64,000 nt of DNA, from positions 4,400-68,399 of the forward strand of contig DBTX01000038.1 of NCBI GenBank assembly GCA_002307275.1, read 5' to 3'. Below the pieces are notes generated by a model that was given only the letters and a program-made list of their open reading frames with translations, did not search any database and was not told the origin of the DNA. This DNA is from Hungateiclostridiaceae bacterium UBA1305 (GTDB lineage: Bacteria; Bacillota; Clostridia; Acetivibrionales; DTU013). This document shows, piece after piece, positions 52,453-60,505 of the stretch. The position numbers and the translations under genes were made by a program. Position 1 is the stretch's first letter. Each line of letters opens with the position of its first letter.

Positions 52453-52476
52453 AAAAATAAAAGACACCGGGAGGTG
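52453..52476 (+). repeat. attR (24-bp direct repeat)
   Basis: Identical to 36090-36113. Here the core continues into ten T residues. Confidence 0.92.
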
Positions 52477-52487
52477 TTTTTTTTTGC
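52463..52487 (+). terminator. Displaced native sigG terminator
   Basis: ACACC-GGGA-GGTGT followed by a T-run: an intact rho-independent terminator formed only at attR. Joining the left flank of attL to the right flank of attR restores sigG followed directly by this terminator. Confidence 0.8.
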
Positions 52488-52533
52488 CAATGAGTACATA
52501 TATTTATAATAAAACAGTCAGTTGGTGTGAACT

Positions 52534-52794
52534 ATGAATCGTTCCTCTGATTTCAGGCAAAAGGAAGTAATAAATCTCACAGATGGCAAAAGGCTTGGAT
52601 TTGTGTCGGATGTCGAGATAGACCTTGAATCCGGCAAAATCGATGCGATCATATTGCCCGGTGTCGGCAGGCTATTCGGCCTGCTTGGCAAGGAAAACGA
52701 GTTCGTGATACCATGGGAAAAAATAAGAAAAATCGGTGAGGATATCATTCTCGTCGACCTTGATGAACGATTCATCCGTAAATACTTTGACTAA
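52534..52794 (+). CDS. PRC-barrel protein, YlmC/YmxH family
   Basis: An 86-aa single PRC-barrel domain: FRQKEVINLTDGKRLGFVSD, DLESGKIDAIILPG, VIPWEKIRKIGEDIILVDL. This sporulation-associated family is typically encoded just downstream of sigG in Clostridia and Bacilli, which supports the idea that the 16-kb element split the two. Confidence 0.92.
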   Translation: MNRSSDFRQKEVINLTDGKRLGFVSDVEIDLESGKIDAIILPGVGRLFGLLGKENEFVIPWEKIRKIGEDIILVDLDERFIRKYFD

Positions 52795-52914
52795 GGGTGA
52801 TACAAAAATGTTTATAATTCCTATGTAAAGCTTTTTCACAATAACCCGATATAATTAAGGTATTATACAAATGATGAGCGAAGCCGGCATATTTTACCGG
52901 TTGGAGGGTTGCAA

Positions 52915-53370
52915 ATGAAATGTCCGTATTGTGGTTTCATTGAGGACAAGGTAATTGATTCCAGGCCGACAGAGGAAAGCGCAGCGATCAGAAGGCGCCG
53001 GGAATGTTCAAAGTGTCTGAAGCGTTTCACAACATACGAAAAGGTTGAGAGCGTGCCGCTGATGGTCATAAAAAAGGATAAGACGCGTCAGACATTTAAC
53101 CGTGAAAAGCTTCTGAACGGTTTGCTCAGAGCATGTGAAAAAAGACCTGTATCCATTAACGATCTGGAAAAAATGGTGGACGAGATCGAGGGACAGATCC
53201 TAAATACGCTTAAGAGGGAGATCACCTCGCAGGAAATCGGAGAAATGGTTATGGCGAGGCTGAAGGATCTTGACGAAGTTGCATACGTAAGATTTGCTTC
53301 AGTATATCGGCAATTCAGGGATATCAACACCTTCATGGATGAGCTTCATAAGCTTCTCAAGGAAAGGTAG
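52915..53370 (+). CDS. nrdR: Transcriptional repressor NrdR
   Basis: A 151-aa protein with an N-terminal zinc ribbon (MKCPYCG, then RRRECSKC) and an ATP-cone domain (VIKKDKTRQTFNREKLLNGL, then RFASVYRQFRDI). It represses ribonucleotide reductase genes in response to dATP/ATP. The ATG at 52915 is 7 nt after GGAGGG. Fragments of its 3' end recur at 56289 and 57325. Confidence 0.97.
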   Translation: MKCPYCGFIEDKVIDSRPTEESAAIRRRRECSKCLKRFTTYEKVESVPLMVIKKDKTRQTFNREKLLNGLLRACEKRPVSINDLEKMVDEIEGQILNTLKREITSQEIGEMVMARLKDLDEVAYVRFASVYRQFRDINTFMDELHKLLKER

Positions 53371-53500
53371 AAAAATAATATTAGGTATGTACAAATATTG
53401 TAAGTTATAGTAACATTATGTTGGAGACCGGAACGGTTGATTACAGCATTCTACAGCTGATGGCTGTAGAAATATAACAGTACTGTATTCAGAGAATAAT

Positions 53501-54691
53501 ATGAGGTCAAAGATATTCTTCTATTCTTTATTGATATTGAGTCTTGTCATCATTATTACTATTGGCAAAGAAGGTGTTGCTATTGCGGCAAGTACTGATA
53601 CTGAGTCATTCGTAAACATTTCATATAAAGCATCTTTTGAAACACTATACGACTCTTCAATGGAAACGATTTATATTCTGATAGAAAATACTTCACAATA
53701 TCCATTGATTCTAAAGGATATAAAACCAATGACTCCCGAATACATAATCTCGGATAATTTGGACAAGAGTTATGTCAATTACATGATCGACCCCAAAAAA
53801 ACAATTATAATACCGATAGGCATAAAGGCACTTGATGCGGTAAAACCAGGCAAAGATGTATTGTTCTATGATATCGGCCTTGTTGTCCAAGCTGATGGTA
53901 AAGAGACTTCAATTAATAAAATACTATCTGTAGATGTGAGCATGGGCGTAACTGTATCAGGGAATATACTGACTGTATTGGGGGTTCCTTCGTTAATATT
54001 TATCCCCGGTTTTATCATTTTGGTAATTATCTCCGGCTTTCTGAAAAAGCACTTTGCTTTTTTGGCTGGACTGGATGCGAAAAACCCGCTTTTTTGGGTT
54101 ATCATTATTTCAATAGGACTGATAGTAGCATTCATTTATCCGAATATTTCAGGATTATGGGGCATGGAGAATCATAATCTGTTCAGTAATTACGGGCTGG
54201 AAGATATAGTCGCAATTTGGATCAGTTCGGTCATTTTTGCTATTGTTGTTTCGGCTGTTTTAGTTTTCTTCCTGAATTTGTATAAAAAAAATAGAGTTTT
54301 TTGCGAGAAGGATGATCCTTTTACAGTCATAAAAAAGGTATCAAGATATCAGAAGGGGATTAAGCTTTCATATATATATATGGAAGTATGCGGGGAGGAA
54401 AAGCAAATGTTCCTGCTCCCAAAAAACGGTACTGATGTTATGATGTGTTCGGCAATACTGGTGGGAATCAATTGCGTAAAGACGAAAAGTGAAAAACGCA
54501 GGAGCGGAATGAATGAAAAATTAAAAGAAATCATTTACAAGGATATGGATATAAAAAGGCTTGCAGGCTATTTGCGCTGGAACAGACATAAACTTGCCAT
54601 AGAATGGAAGGATGCCAAGTCAGGGAAAATCTCCAAATCACAAAGTGGACTAACCGCAATAGGGGAAAATTCTCTTATTGAGTATAAGTGA
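53501..54691 (+). CDS. Membrane protein with extracytoplasmic N-terminal domain
   Basis: A 396-aa protein: signal-anchor or signal peptide (~5-30), an extracytoplasmic beta-type domain (~35-150), four membrane helices (~160-270, with PSLIFIPGFIILVIISGF), and a cytosolic C-terminal domain (~270-396). No family recognised. It lies alone between nrdR and tRNA-like remnants, in a segment bounded by nrdR 3'-end copies, so it is probably acquired. Confidence 0.65.
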   Translation: MRSKIFFYSLLILSLVIIITIGKEGVAIAASTDTESFVNISYKASFETLYDSSMETIYILIENTSQYPLILKDIKPMTPEYIISDNLDKSYVNYMIDPKKTIIIPIGIKALDAVKPGKDVLFYDIGLVVQADGKETSINKILSVDVSMGVTVSGNILTVLGVPSLIFIPGFIILVIISGFLKKHFAFLAGLDAKNPLFWVIIISIGLIVAFIYPNISGLWGMENHNLFSNYGLEDIVAIWISSVIFAIVVSAVLVFFLNLYKKNRVFCEKDDPFTVIKKVSRYQKGIKLSYIYMEVCGEEKQMFLLPKNGTDVMMCSAILVGINCVKTKSEKRRSGMNEKLKEIIYKDMDIKRLAGYLRWNRHKLAIEWKDAKSGKISKSQSGLTAIGENSLIEYK

Positions 54692-54725
54692 AAGGCCTGA
54701 AGGCATTAAGAAAGGCATAAAAATA

Positions 54726-54746
54726 GGCAGCAACCTTTTTGCTGCC
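54726..54746 (-). terminator. Hairpin terminator downstream (minus strand) of tRNA-like remnants
   Basis: GGCAGCAA / TTGCTGCC stem. On the minus strand it is followed by TATTTTTATG, so it ends minus-strand transcripts; it may also act for the plus-strand membrane protein gene. Confidence 0.55.
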
Positions 54747-54760
54747 TGATAAATCAGTTC

Positions 54761-54857
54761 GGTCAGTGCTCTGCCTTTGAGCTACCGCTCCGGAATATGG
54801 AGCGACGGGGATTTGAACCACCGAAACCTCTGACACATAGATGAGCTACTGCTTCAT
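54761..54857 (-). pseudogene. tRNA-like halves in permuted order (pseudo-tRNAs)
   Basis: On the minus strand a 3' tRNA half (54834-54798: GTCAG, variable loop, T-arm with GGTTCAAATCC, acceptor TCGCTCC, A) comes first. Seven bases later comes a 5' half (54791-54761: acceptor GGAGCGG, D-arm TAGCTC...GAGC, then CTGAC). The acceptor strands pair (one G-U) and the anticodon stem CTGAC/GTCAG pairs across the permutation. The T-stem has a mismatch. Upstream bases 54857-54836 contain GTAGCTCA, so a tandem of two broken tRNAs is the simplest reading. Confidence 0.5.
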
Positions 54858-54911
54858 CCCAAATTTACAGTCATATAAATTATAATTATTTTTGAAAGGA
54901 ATGTCAATTGT

Positions 54912-56084
54912 ATGGTCAAGAAATTTAAAATATCTTTTTTATGGGTAAAAACGATTTTGGAAATTTTTGATTATGATGAAAATAAGTCAGGTAAATACAT
55001 ATACAGAGATTACCACTCATTTGAAGAAACCCTCAGAAAGCTCTCGTCAGACGGAACGGCGGATCGAGATTATACATATCCCTGGCATGAACTGGGGCAT
55101 AACAACTTTTGGAAGCATTATTTAAAGTGTTTCAATGAAAAAAGCCTGAATATCTCCAACCTTTGGGACTGCATTATGCCACTCTATTATAAAATGAAAG
55201 CGAATATTGAATTTTTCTCGGATGGATATGGTGTGATGAAAGTTACTGGAGAGCCGTATCTGTATCATCATGGAATAGGTATTGCAATAAATATACATAT
55301 ACCATCCTGCGAAGCCGGTTACAGTTTTGGGCAAATCGAAGAAATTACACGGGAGTTGTACAGTTTGAACAAATATAAAGTACGGATTGAAGGGAGTGAG
55401 TTTCTGACCGAATGCAATCTGGATACTTTAGCTAAAAAACTTCTTTATATGCTGGTGAAGGATGTAATCGGAACAGATCTGCCTGTGGATTTCTCAAATA
55501 AGCCTTTTACCGTTATGACAATTTTCGAGGGAGAGCGGTTTGAAATTACAGGTACACAGCTGTTGGATGGTGTTAAGAAAATTTTTAATGCGCTTGATCA
55601 ATCCTTTAAAGAAGTCATTCCGATTTCGGGATATCAGGATTCAGAGGATATATTTTGTAAAAATTTAGTCTTCACTTCTAAAAAAGGCCGGATGATATGG
55701 TGCCCGAAGTCGTTTCTCATACCGGGCGGTTCCAATAAATCGTTGGGGTGTTATCATAAGAATATTGTGAGACTAACCATGCAAATTGAAAGTTTATCAG
55801 ATCTGCTAAAGGATTTTATTTGCTTGAACCGATCCTACCCTTATTTGGACACTTATATCGGCAATGCGCAGCACCAACTGGTGAAAATGTATAATCCGGT
55901 AAATCCAAACTTAAGGACCACCTATTGTTCGGCAAGCGCAGTAGCACAAATCAATCAGAACGACTACCTGGGGCTTATAAACATGGTAAGGGAAGCATTG
56001 AAAATAAGCAGAAAGGTAGAAGGTGTCCAAACGAAAGATATTGCACTGAGATATTCTTCATCTGAGCCAAGTGAATATTTATAA
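54912..56084 (+). CDS. Uncharacterised 390-aa protein
   Basis: Unrecognised. No signal peptide or membrane helix. It has a mixed alpha/beta composition, with YTYPWHELGHNNFWKHYLKC (a His-rich motif), later KKGRMIWCPKSFLIPGG and RTTYCSASAVAQINQNDYL. The ATG at 54912 follows GAAAGGAATG. Flanked by tRNA remnants and an nrdR 3'-end copy; likely an accessory gene, possibly defence- or transfer-related, without evidence. Confidence 0.55.
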   Translation: MVKKFKISFLWVKTILEIFDYDENKSGKYIYRDYHSFEETLRKLSSDGTADRDYTYPWHELGHNNFWKHYLKCFNEKSLNISNLWDCIMPLYYKMKANIEFFSDGYGVMKVTGEPYLYHHGIGIAINIHIPSCEAGYSFGQIEEITRELYSLNKYKVRIEGSEFLTECNLDTLAKKLLYMLVKDVIGTDLPVDFSNKPFTVMTIFEGERFEITGTQLLDGVKKIFNALDQSFKEVIPISGYQDSEDIFCKNLVFTSKKGRMIWCPKSFLIPGGSNKSLGCYHKNIVRLTMQIESLSDLLKDFICLNRSYPYLDTYIGNAQHQLVKMYNPVNPNLRTTYCSASAVAQINQNDYLGLINMVREALKISRKVEGVQTKDIALRYSSSEPSEYL

Positions 56085-56288
56085 CCGGAGTGCCTGCTTC
56101 ATGCGAACGCACGTTACAGATATGAAACTAATTACTTATGAAGGCAGGAGAATAACAGCATATACAAAAGAAATAAATACAAAAACAGTAAATCAATCAG
56201 ATCATAGTTATGGATAAATTGACAATGAGAATATGATAATATTTGATATGGAAATTGTTTTACGATATAATCAATTAAATCATGATAT

Positions 56289-56340
56289 ATCAATGTCTTC
56301 ATGGATGCGCTTCACAAGCTTCTCAAGGAAGATAAGTAAA
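56289..56340 (+). repeat. Degenerate copy of the nrdR 3' end
   Basis: Matches 53323-53373 in nrdR (core CTTCATGGATG, then AAGCTTCTCAAGGAA) with scattered changes. The rest of the 325-bp gap 56085-56409 shows nothing else. Confidence 0.8.
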
Positions 56341-56409
56341 TTGGAGTTTTAAAATTGCAGCCATATGTTATAATTAGGCAAAGAGTTCGTCTATGCGGAG
56401 GTGAGAATT

Positions 56410-56919
56410 TTGTGTAATTATCAAGCAATGATAACAGTTATTGAGGATATGGAAAAAATTGCTCAGACCCTGAATATTACTTCATTTCCGATATATTTCC
56501 TTGGTGGTTCTGCATGCATTTTAGGTCAATATACTGACAGGGCGACCCGGGATTTTGATTTTGTTGATTTGAATTATTCATCTCAGTATGGGAAAGTACT
56601 CAGATATTTAAGTGACTTTGACATGCTGGAATATGAAAGCACACTATTGGCGCCAACGTATAAAGAAAGGGCAAAGAAGCTTGAACAGTTTAAATTCCTT
56701 GAAGTCTACGTGTTGGCAAGAGAAGATATCATCGTGAGTAAAATCATCCGAATGGCGGCAAAAGACATTGAAGATATTGATTTGCTGATAAAAGAAAGTA
56801 ATAAAGAGTTGATTAAAAAGATAATTGATGAGGTTTTAGAAAGAGCAGACTTGTTTGAAACCAAAAAAGAAGCATTTCTCAAGAATCTACCTGCTTTTAT
56901 GGAGAAATATCATGTATAG
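56410..56919 (+). CDS. Nucleotidyltransferase (DUF6036/AbiEii-like)
   Basis: A 169-aa protein with the nucleotidyltransferase pattern FLGGSACILGQYTDRATRDF, ending in the DFDFVD metal motif, and a later KIIRMAAKDIEDIDLLIKE helix, as in AbiEii/MenT-type toxins and DUF6036 proteins. The TTG at 56410 is 8 nt after GGAGG; a GTG at 56401 overlaps that site. The next gene overlaps by 8 bp, which suggests a two-gene module of toxin-antitoxin type. Confidence 0.75.
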   Translation: MCNYQAMITVIEDMEKIAQTLNITSFPIYFLGGSACILGQYTDRATRDFDFVDLNYSSQYGKVLRYLSDFDMLEYESTLLAPTYKERAKKLEQFKFLEVYVLAREDIIVSKIIRMAAKDIEDIDLLIKESNKELIKKIIDEVLERADLFETKKEAFLKNLPAFMEKYHV

Positions 56920-57301
56920 GGTTTTTTGCGAAAGCTACGAAAATTATTTAAAACAGTATGAGTCGGTAGCTGAGAATAACGAATACCGTCATAAAATCAG
57001 TAAGCCATTTGAACTTATTTGTGACCTTGAATGCTTCAGATCGGAGCAGTCTCAAAACACATTGTTATATCAGGAGCTTTGCGATTTGCTTTACTATATG
57101 GCAAATAATCTTGAAAAGTTTCCCGGATTGCGTGCCTTTTTATGGACGCTGGATGCACGGGGAATAGAGGGAAAATACTTTGGTGTTGTTCCGGAAACTG
57201 ATCTGGAAGAACAGACAAAACTAGTCTGCATGTTTTTGAATCTGTTGTATTGGGATGAGTTTTCCAGTCAAGTTGGTCAAGTTAAGAAACCGATTAACTG
57301 A
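56912..57301 (+). CDS. Uncharacterised partner of the nucleotidyltransferase
   Basis: A 129-aa acidic helical protein (ELICDLECFRSEQSQ, LLYYMANNLEKFPGLRAFLW), no family recognised. Its ATG overlaps the nucleotidyltransferase stop, so translation is coupled. It could be an antitoxin or accessory subunit; no DNA-binding motif is evident. Confidence 0.6.
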   Translation: MYRVFCESYENYLKQYESVAENNEYRHKISKPFELICDLECFRSEQSQNTLLYQELCDLLYYMANNLEKFPGLRAFLWTLDARGIEGKYFGVVPETDLEEQTKLVCMFLNLLYWDEFSSQVGQVKKPIN

Positions 57302-57324
57302 TCTGTCATACGAAGATATCAAGA

Positions 57325-57423
57325 CTTACATGGGGGATTTTCATAAGTCCTCCTAAAGAAAAATAGCAAATAATGGTTTTAGGGTATGTACAAATGCAGT
57401 CTGATATAGTAATATTATGTTGG
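57325..57423 (+). repeat. Second degenerate copy of the nrdR 3' end with its downstream flank
   Basis: 57339-57367 resembles the nrdR end (TTCATAAG..CTC..AAAG). 57380-57423 matches the sequence just after nrdR (53382-53425: GGTATGTACAAAT, then TATAGTAACATTATGTTGGA with one change). Confidence 0.7.
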
Positions 57424-57469
57424 AAATAAATGGATTAGAATACAACATATACTATTGGGGGATGCGGGT

Positions 57470-59005
57470 ATGTACTCCAAACTCAAAAGCTGCGGTTTAC
57501 TGGGGATTGATGGGTATGTCGTTGAGGTCGAGACAGATATCAGCAGCGGCATACCGGTCTTTGACCTTGTCGGACTGGGCGATGCGGCAATCAGGGAAGC
57601 TAGGGAACGTGTAAGGTCAGCTATTAAAAATTCAGGATATGAATTCCCAATCAGAAGAATTACATTGAACCTTGCTCCAGCCAATCTGAAGAAGGAAGGT
57701 TCTTCCTTCGACCTTGCGATTGCTCTTGGCGTGCTTGCTTCGACTGAAGAAATTGAAACTGAGGCTTTGGGAAATTACCTGTTTACCGGGGAATTATCTC
57801 TTGACGGAGAAGTGAAGCCGGTCAAGGGAGTGCTCCCAATGGCAGTATGTGCCCGCCAGAATGGGATCGACAATATAGTCCTGCCGCGGGAGAACGCAGA
57901 GGAAGCCTCTGTAGTCAAAGGGCTGAATGTGATACCTGTAAGAAATCTCAAAGAAACTGTAGAATTCATCAATAAGAAAACAAATATTTTCCCTTTTGTG
58001 TCTTCCAACGATTGTATGAAGTCGGCCAGAAAGGAATATGATGTCGATTTCGCAGACGTCAAGGGTCAAGAAAATGTGAAGAGGGCGCTGGAGGTAGCAG
58101 CGTCAGGAGGACATAACTGCATTATGATTGGATCACCGGGAAGTGGGAAGACCATGCTCGCAAAAAGACTGCCTACGATTCTGCCGTCCATGACCTTTGA
58201 GGAAGGACTTGAAGTCACAAAGATCCACAGTATAGCAGGAATACTGCCTCCGGGGATATCCCTCATCACTGCCAGGCCTTTCAGAAGTCCGCATCATACG
58301 ATCTCGGATATTGGCCTTGTCGGAGGTGGCGCCATGCCGAAACCGGGAGAAATAAGTCTGGCACATTATGGTGTGCTTTTTCTGGACGAGCTTCCAGAGT
58401 TTAGTAAAAAATCGCTTGAGGTTCTAAGACAGCCACTTGAAGATGGCGTGATAACAATAAGCCGCGTGAATGCCAGCCTGACTTACCCTGCAAAAACCAT
58501 GCTGATCTGTGCTGCAAACCCATGCAAATGCGGCCGTTATCTCGACCCGGCCGGCCAATGCACCTGCACCCCGAGACAAGTCCAGCAGTATCTCGGCAAG
58601 CTTTCAGGCCCTTTACTCGACCGTATGGACATTCATATAGAAGTATCATCGGTAAAATACAGGGAACTGGACAGCGGCTCTGCCGGAGACCTGTCAAGCA
58701 CAATCAGGGAGAGGGTTGAAGTTACAAGACAAATCCAGTTGGACAGATATAAGAGCATGCGTATTTATTCAAATTCACAGCTTCAGCCGGCTATGATGAG
58801 CAAATTCTGCAAACTGGATGAAAAATGCAGGGACATACTTCGGAATGCCTTTGATAGATTGGGTATGAGCGCGAGAGCACACAGCAGGATACTGAAGGTA
58901 TCAAGGACGATCGCCGATATGGAGCGAAGCGAGGAGATAAAACCGGTGCACCTGGCTGAAGCGATACAGTACAGAAGCCTTGACAGGAAGGTTTGGAACA
59001 TGTAA
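57470..59005 (+). CDS. comM: YifB/ComM family Mg-chelatase-like AAA+ ATPase
   Basis: A 511-aa protein. N-terminal Lon-like domain (YVVEVETDISSGIPVFDLVG, LNLAPANLKKEGSSFDL), AAA+ core with Walker A GSPGSGKTMLAKR, Walker B GVLFLDELPEFSKK, zinc-like CxxC cluster (CAANPCKCGRY, CTCTPRQ) and C-terminal domain. ComM is a branch-migration helicase for natural transformation in some bacteria. It is paired with dprA downstream, as is usual. The ATG at 57470 follows GGGGGAT; an in-frame TTG at 57455 is less likely. Confidence 0.92.
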   Translation: MYSKLKSCGLLGIDGYVVEVETDISSGIPVFDLVGLGDAAIREARERVRSAIKNSGYEFPIRRITLNLAPANLKKEGSSFDLAIALGVLASTEEIETEALGNYLFTGELSLDGEVKPVKGVLPMAVCARQNGIDNIVLPRENAEEASVVKGLNVIPVRNLKETVEFINKKTNIFPFVSSNDCMKSARKEYDVDFADVKGQENVKRALEVAASGGHNCIMIGSPGSGKTMLAKRLPTILPSMTFEEGLEVTKIHSIAGILPPGISLITARPFRSPHHTISDIGLVGGGAMPKPGEISLAHYGVLFLDELPEFSKKSLEVLRQPLEDGVITISRVNASLTYPAKTMLICAANPCKCGRYLDPAGQCTCTPRQVQQYLGKLSGPLLDRMDIHIEVSSVKYRELDSGSAGDLSSTIRERVEVTRQIQLDRYKSMRIYSNSQLQPAMMSKFCKLDEKCRDILRNAFDRLGMSARAHSRILKVSRTIADMERSEEIKPVHLAEAIQYRSLDRKVWNM

Positions 59006-59052
59006 AGATCAGTGCCATGATATTAGAGAATGAAACTTGTAATAAAGCTACT

Positions 59053-59131
59053 AACCCAAAAGGTGTTTAATGCAAAAAATGATTAACCAAAAAAACGTTT
59101 AACCAAAAAAACGTTTAACCCAAAAATGGTT
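59053..59131 (+). repeat. 16-bp tandem repeat, five copies, before dprA
   Basis: Units of the form AACCAAAAAAACGTTT at 59053, 59069, 59085, 59101 and 59117; the third and fourth are identical, the others diverged. Confidence 0.85.
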
Positions 59132-59168
59132 AGCACAATGGAATAGATTTAGTTTTGGAGAGTGTGAA

Positions 59169-60266
59169 ATGGATATCGATTTGAAATACTGGATATGGTT
59201 CAGTTCGCTTGTAAAAATATCTCCGCGCAGGCGGCTGAAGCTGCTTGAGTATTTCGGTGATCCCGCCTTTCTTTGGGAATGCCCGGAGGTTGAATTGAAA
59301 AAACTTCCCATCTGTACACCATTGGTTATTGAGGCTATTTTGGACAAGCAGTGCAGGAGCGACGTGCCAGGGATCATTGAAGCAATTAAAAAATGCAATG
59401 GAACTATAATCACGATCAGGGACGGTATTTATCCGGAAGCTTTAAGGAACATACCAGGCGCGCCTGCAGTACTCTATTGCAGGGGAAAACTAGTGAAGGA
59501 TGAAATATGTATTGCTGTCGTTGGCTCAAGAAGAGCGACAAGCTACGGACTTGATATGGCAAAACGGCTGTCGCGGGATCTTGCCGGCCGCGGGGTGACG
59601 ATCATAAGCGGCATGGCAAGGGGTATTGATTCAAAGGCCCATACCGGCGCGCTGGAAGCAGGGGGAAGAACTGTGGCAGTACTTGGCTGCGGGGTTGATG
59701 TGATCTACCCGTACGAGAATAGTGGGCTAATGGACAGAATATGTCAGTCGGGTGCTGTGCTATCAGAATATATACCGGGAACGCCGCCGATCTCCTTCAA
59801 TTTCCCCGCCAGAAACAGGATCATAAGCGGTCTTTCGCAAGGCGTGACGATCATCGAGGCAAGTGACAGAAGCGGCTCTCTGATCACTGCCGAATTTGCA
59901 TTGGAGCAGGGCAGGGAGGTATTCGCTGTGCCTGGAAACATCAACAGTATGAACAGTTCTGGAACAAACAGACTTATCAGGGATGGTGCAAAGCTTGTTA
60001 CGAATGCTGGTGATATACTTGAAGAATTGAAAATGAACAATACAGCAAATGACAATGTTTATTGGAAAAAGCAGCTGCTGCAGAATGCGATGGGGGAGGA
60101 AGAGTTGACAATTTCACAGAGATTGCTGGACGGGCCTGCACATATCGATGTGATTTCGAGAGACTGCGGTATCAGTGTACAGCTTGCGGGTTCAGTTCTC
60201 GTCATGCTTGAACTGAGTGGGTTTGTTGAACAATTACCGGGAAAATTTTATAAATTGGCGGAATGA
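59169..60266 (+). CDS. dprA: DNA-processing protein DprA
   Basis: A 365-aa DprA/Smf: N-terminal SAM-like helices (~1-60), Rossmann-type ssDNA-binding core (AVVGSRRATSYGLDMAKRL, ISGMARGIDSKAHTGAL, FPARNRIISGLSQGV), and a C-terminal winged-helix DML1 domain (~300-365). It loads RecA on incoming single strands. GGAGAGTG precedes the ATG. Upstream lie the 16-bp repeats; topA follows after a 239-bp gap with no gene. Confidence 0.96.
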   Translation: MDIDLKYWIWFSSLVKISPRRRLKLLEYFGDPAFLWECPEVELKKLPICTPLVIEAILDKQCRSDVPGIIEAIKKCNGTIITIRDGIYPEALRNIPGAPAVLYCRGKLVKDEICIAVVGSRRATSYGLDMAKRLSRDLAGRGVTIISGMARGIDSKAHTGALEAGGRTVAVLGCGVDVIYPYENSGLMDRICQSGAVLSEYIPGTPPISFNFPARNRIISGLSQGVTIIEASDRSGSLITAEFALEQGREVFAVPGNINSMNSSGTNRLIRDGAKLVTNAGDILEELKMNNTANDNVYWKKQLLQNAMGEEELTISQRLLDGPAHIDVISRDCGISVQLAGSVLVMLELSGFVEQLPGKFYKLAE

Positions 60267-60505
60267 ACGCTGTTATAAACACCATAAATTGTGAATTTAT
60301 AATCTGTCATGCGGCAAATAATATACAATCATATATATAAAAAACTTGTTGTACAAATTCTTTTTGCAGTATATGTAGTAGATTTTATTTTAAAATGTGA
60401 TAATATATGATTTAAACAACGTACAGTGCTTAACAGGCATTTGATATGACAGATTTAAGAATAAGGAAACCCTTTATCAGAACACATGCATACATGGAGG
60501 ATATA

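Larger units (their letters stand above)
36090..52476. mobile_element. Integrative element (~16.4 kb, phage-satellite- or degenerate-prophage-like)
   Basis: It is bounded by a perfect 24-bp direct repeat and splits sigG from ylmC, which are neighbours in related genomes. It contains a tyrosine integrase next to attL, an excisionase-like gene, an XRE regulator, a sigma-region-4/ArpU-like gene, a tail-tip-like protein, a serine recombinase near attR, and a large non-coding hairpin region. There is no terminase, capsid, portal or conjugation gene, so it is a satellite, a non-phage island or a decayed prophage. Confidence 0.9.
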
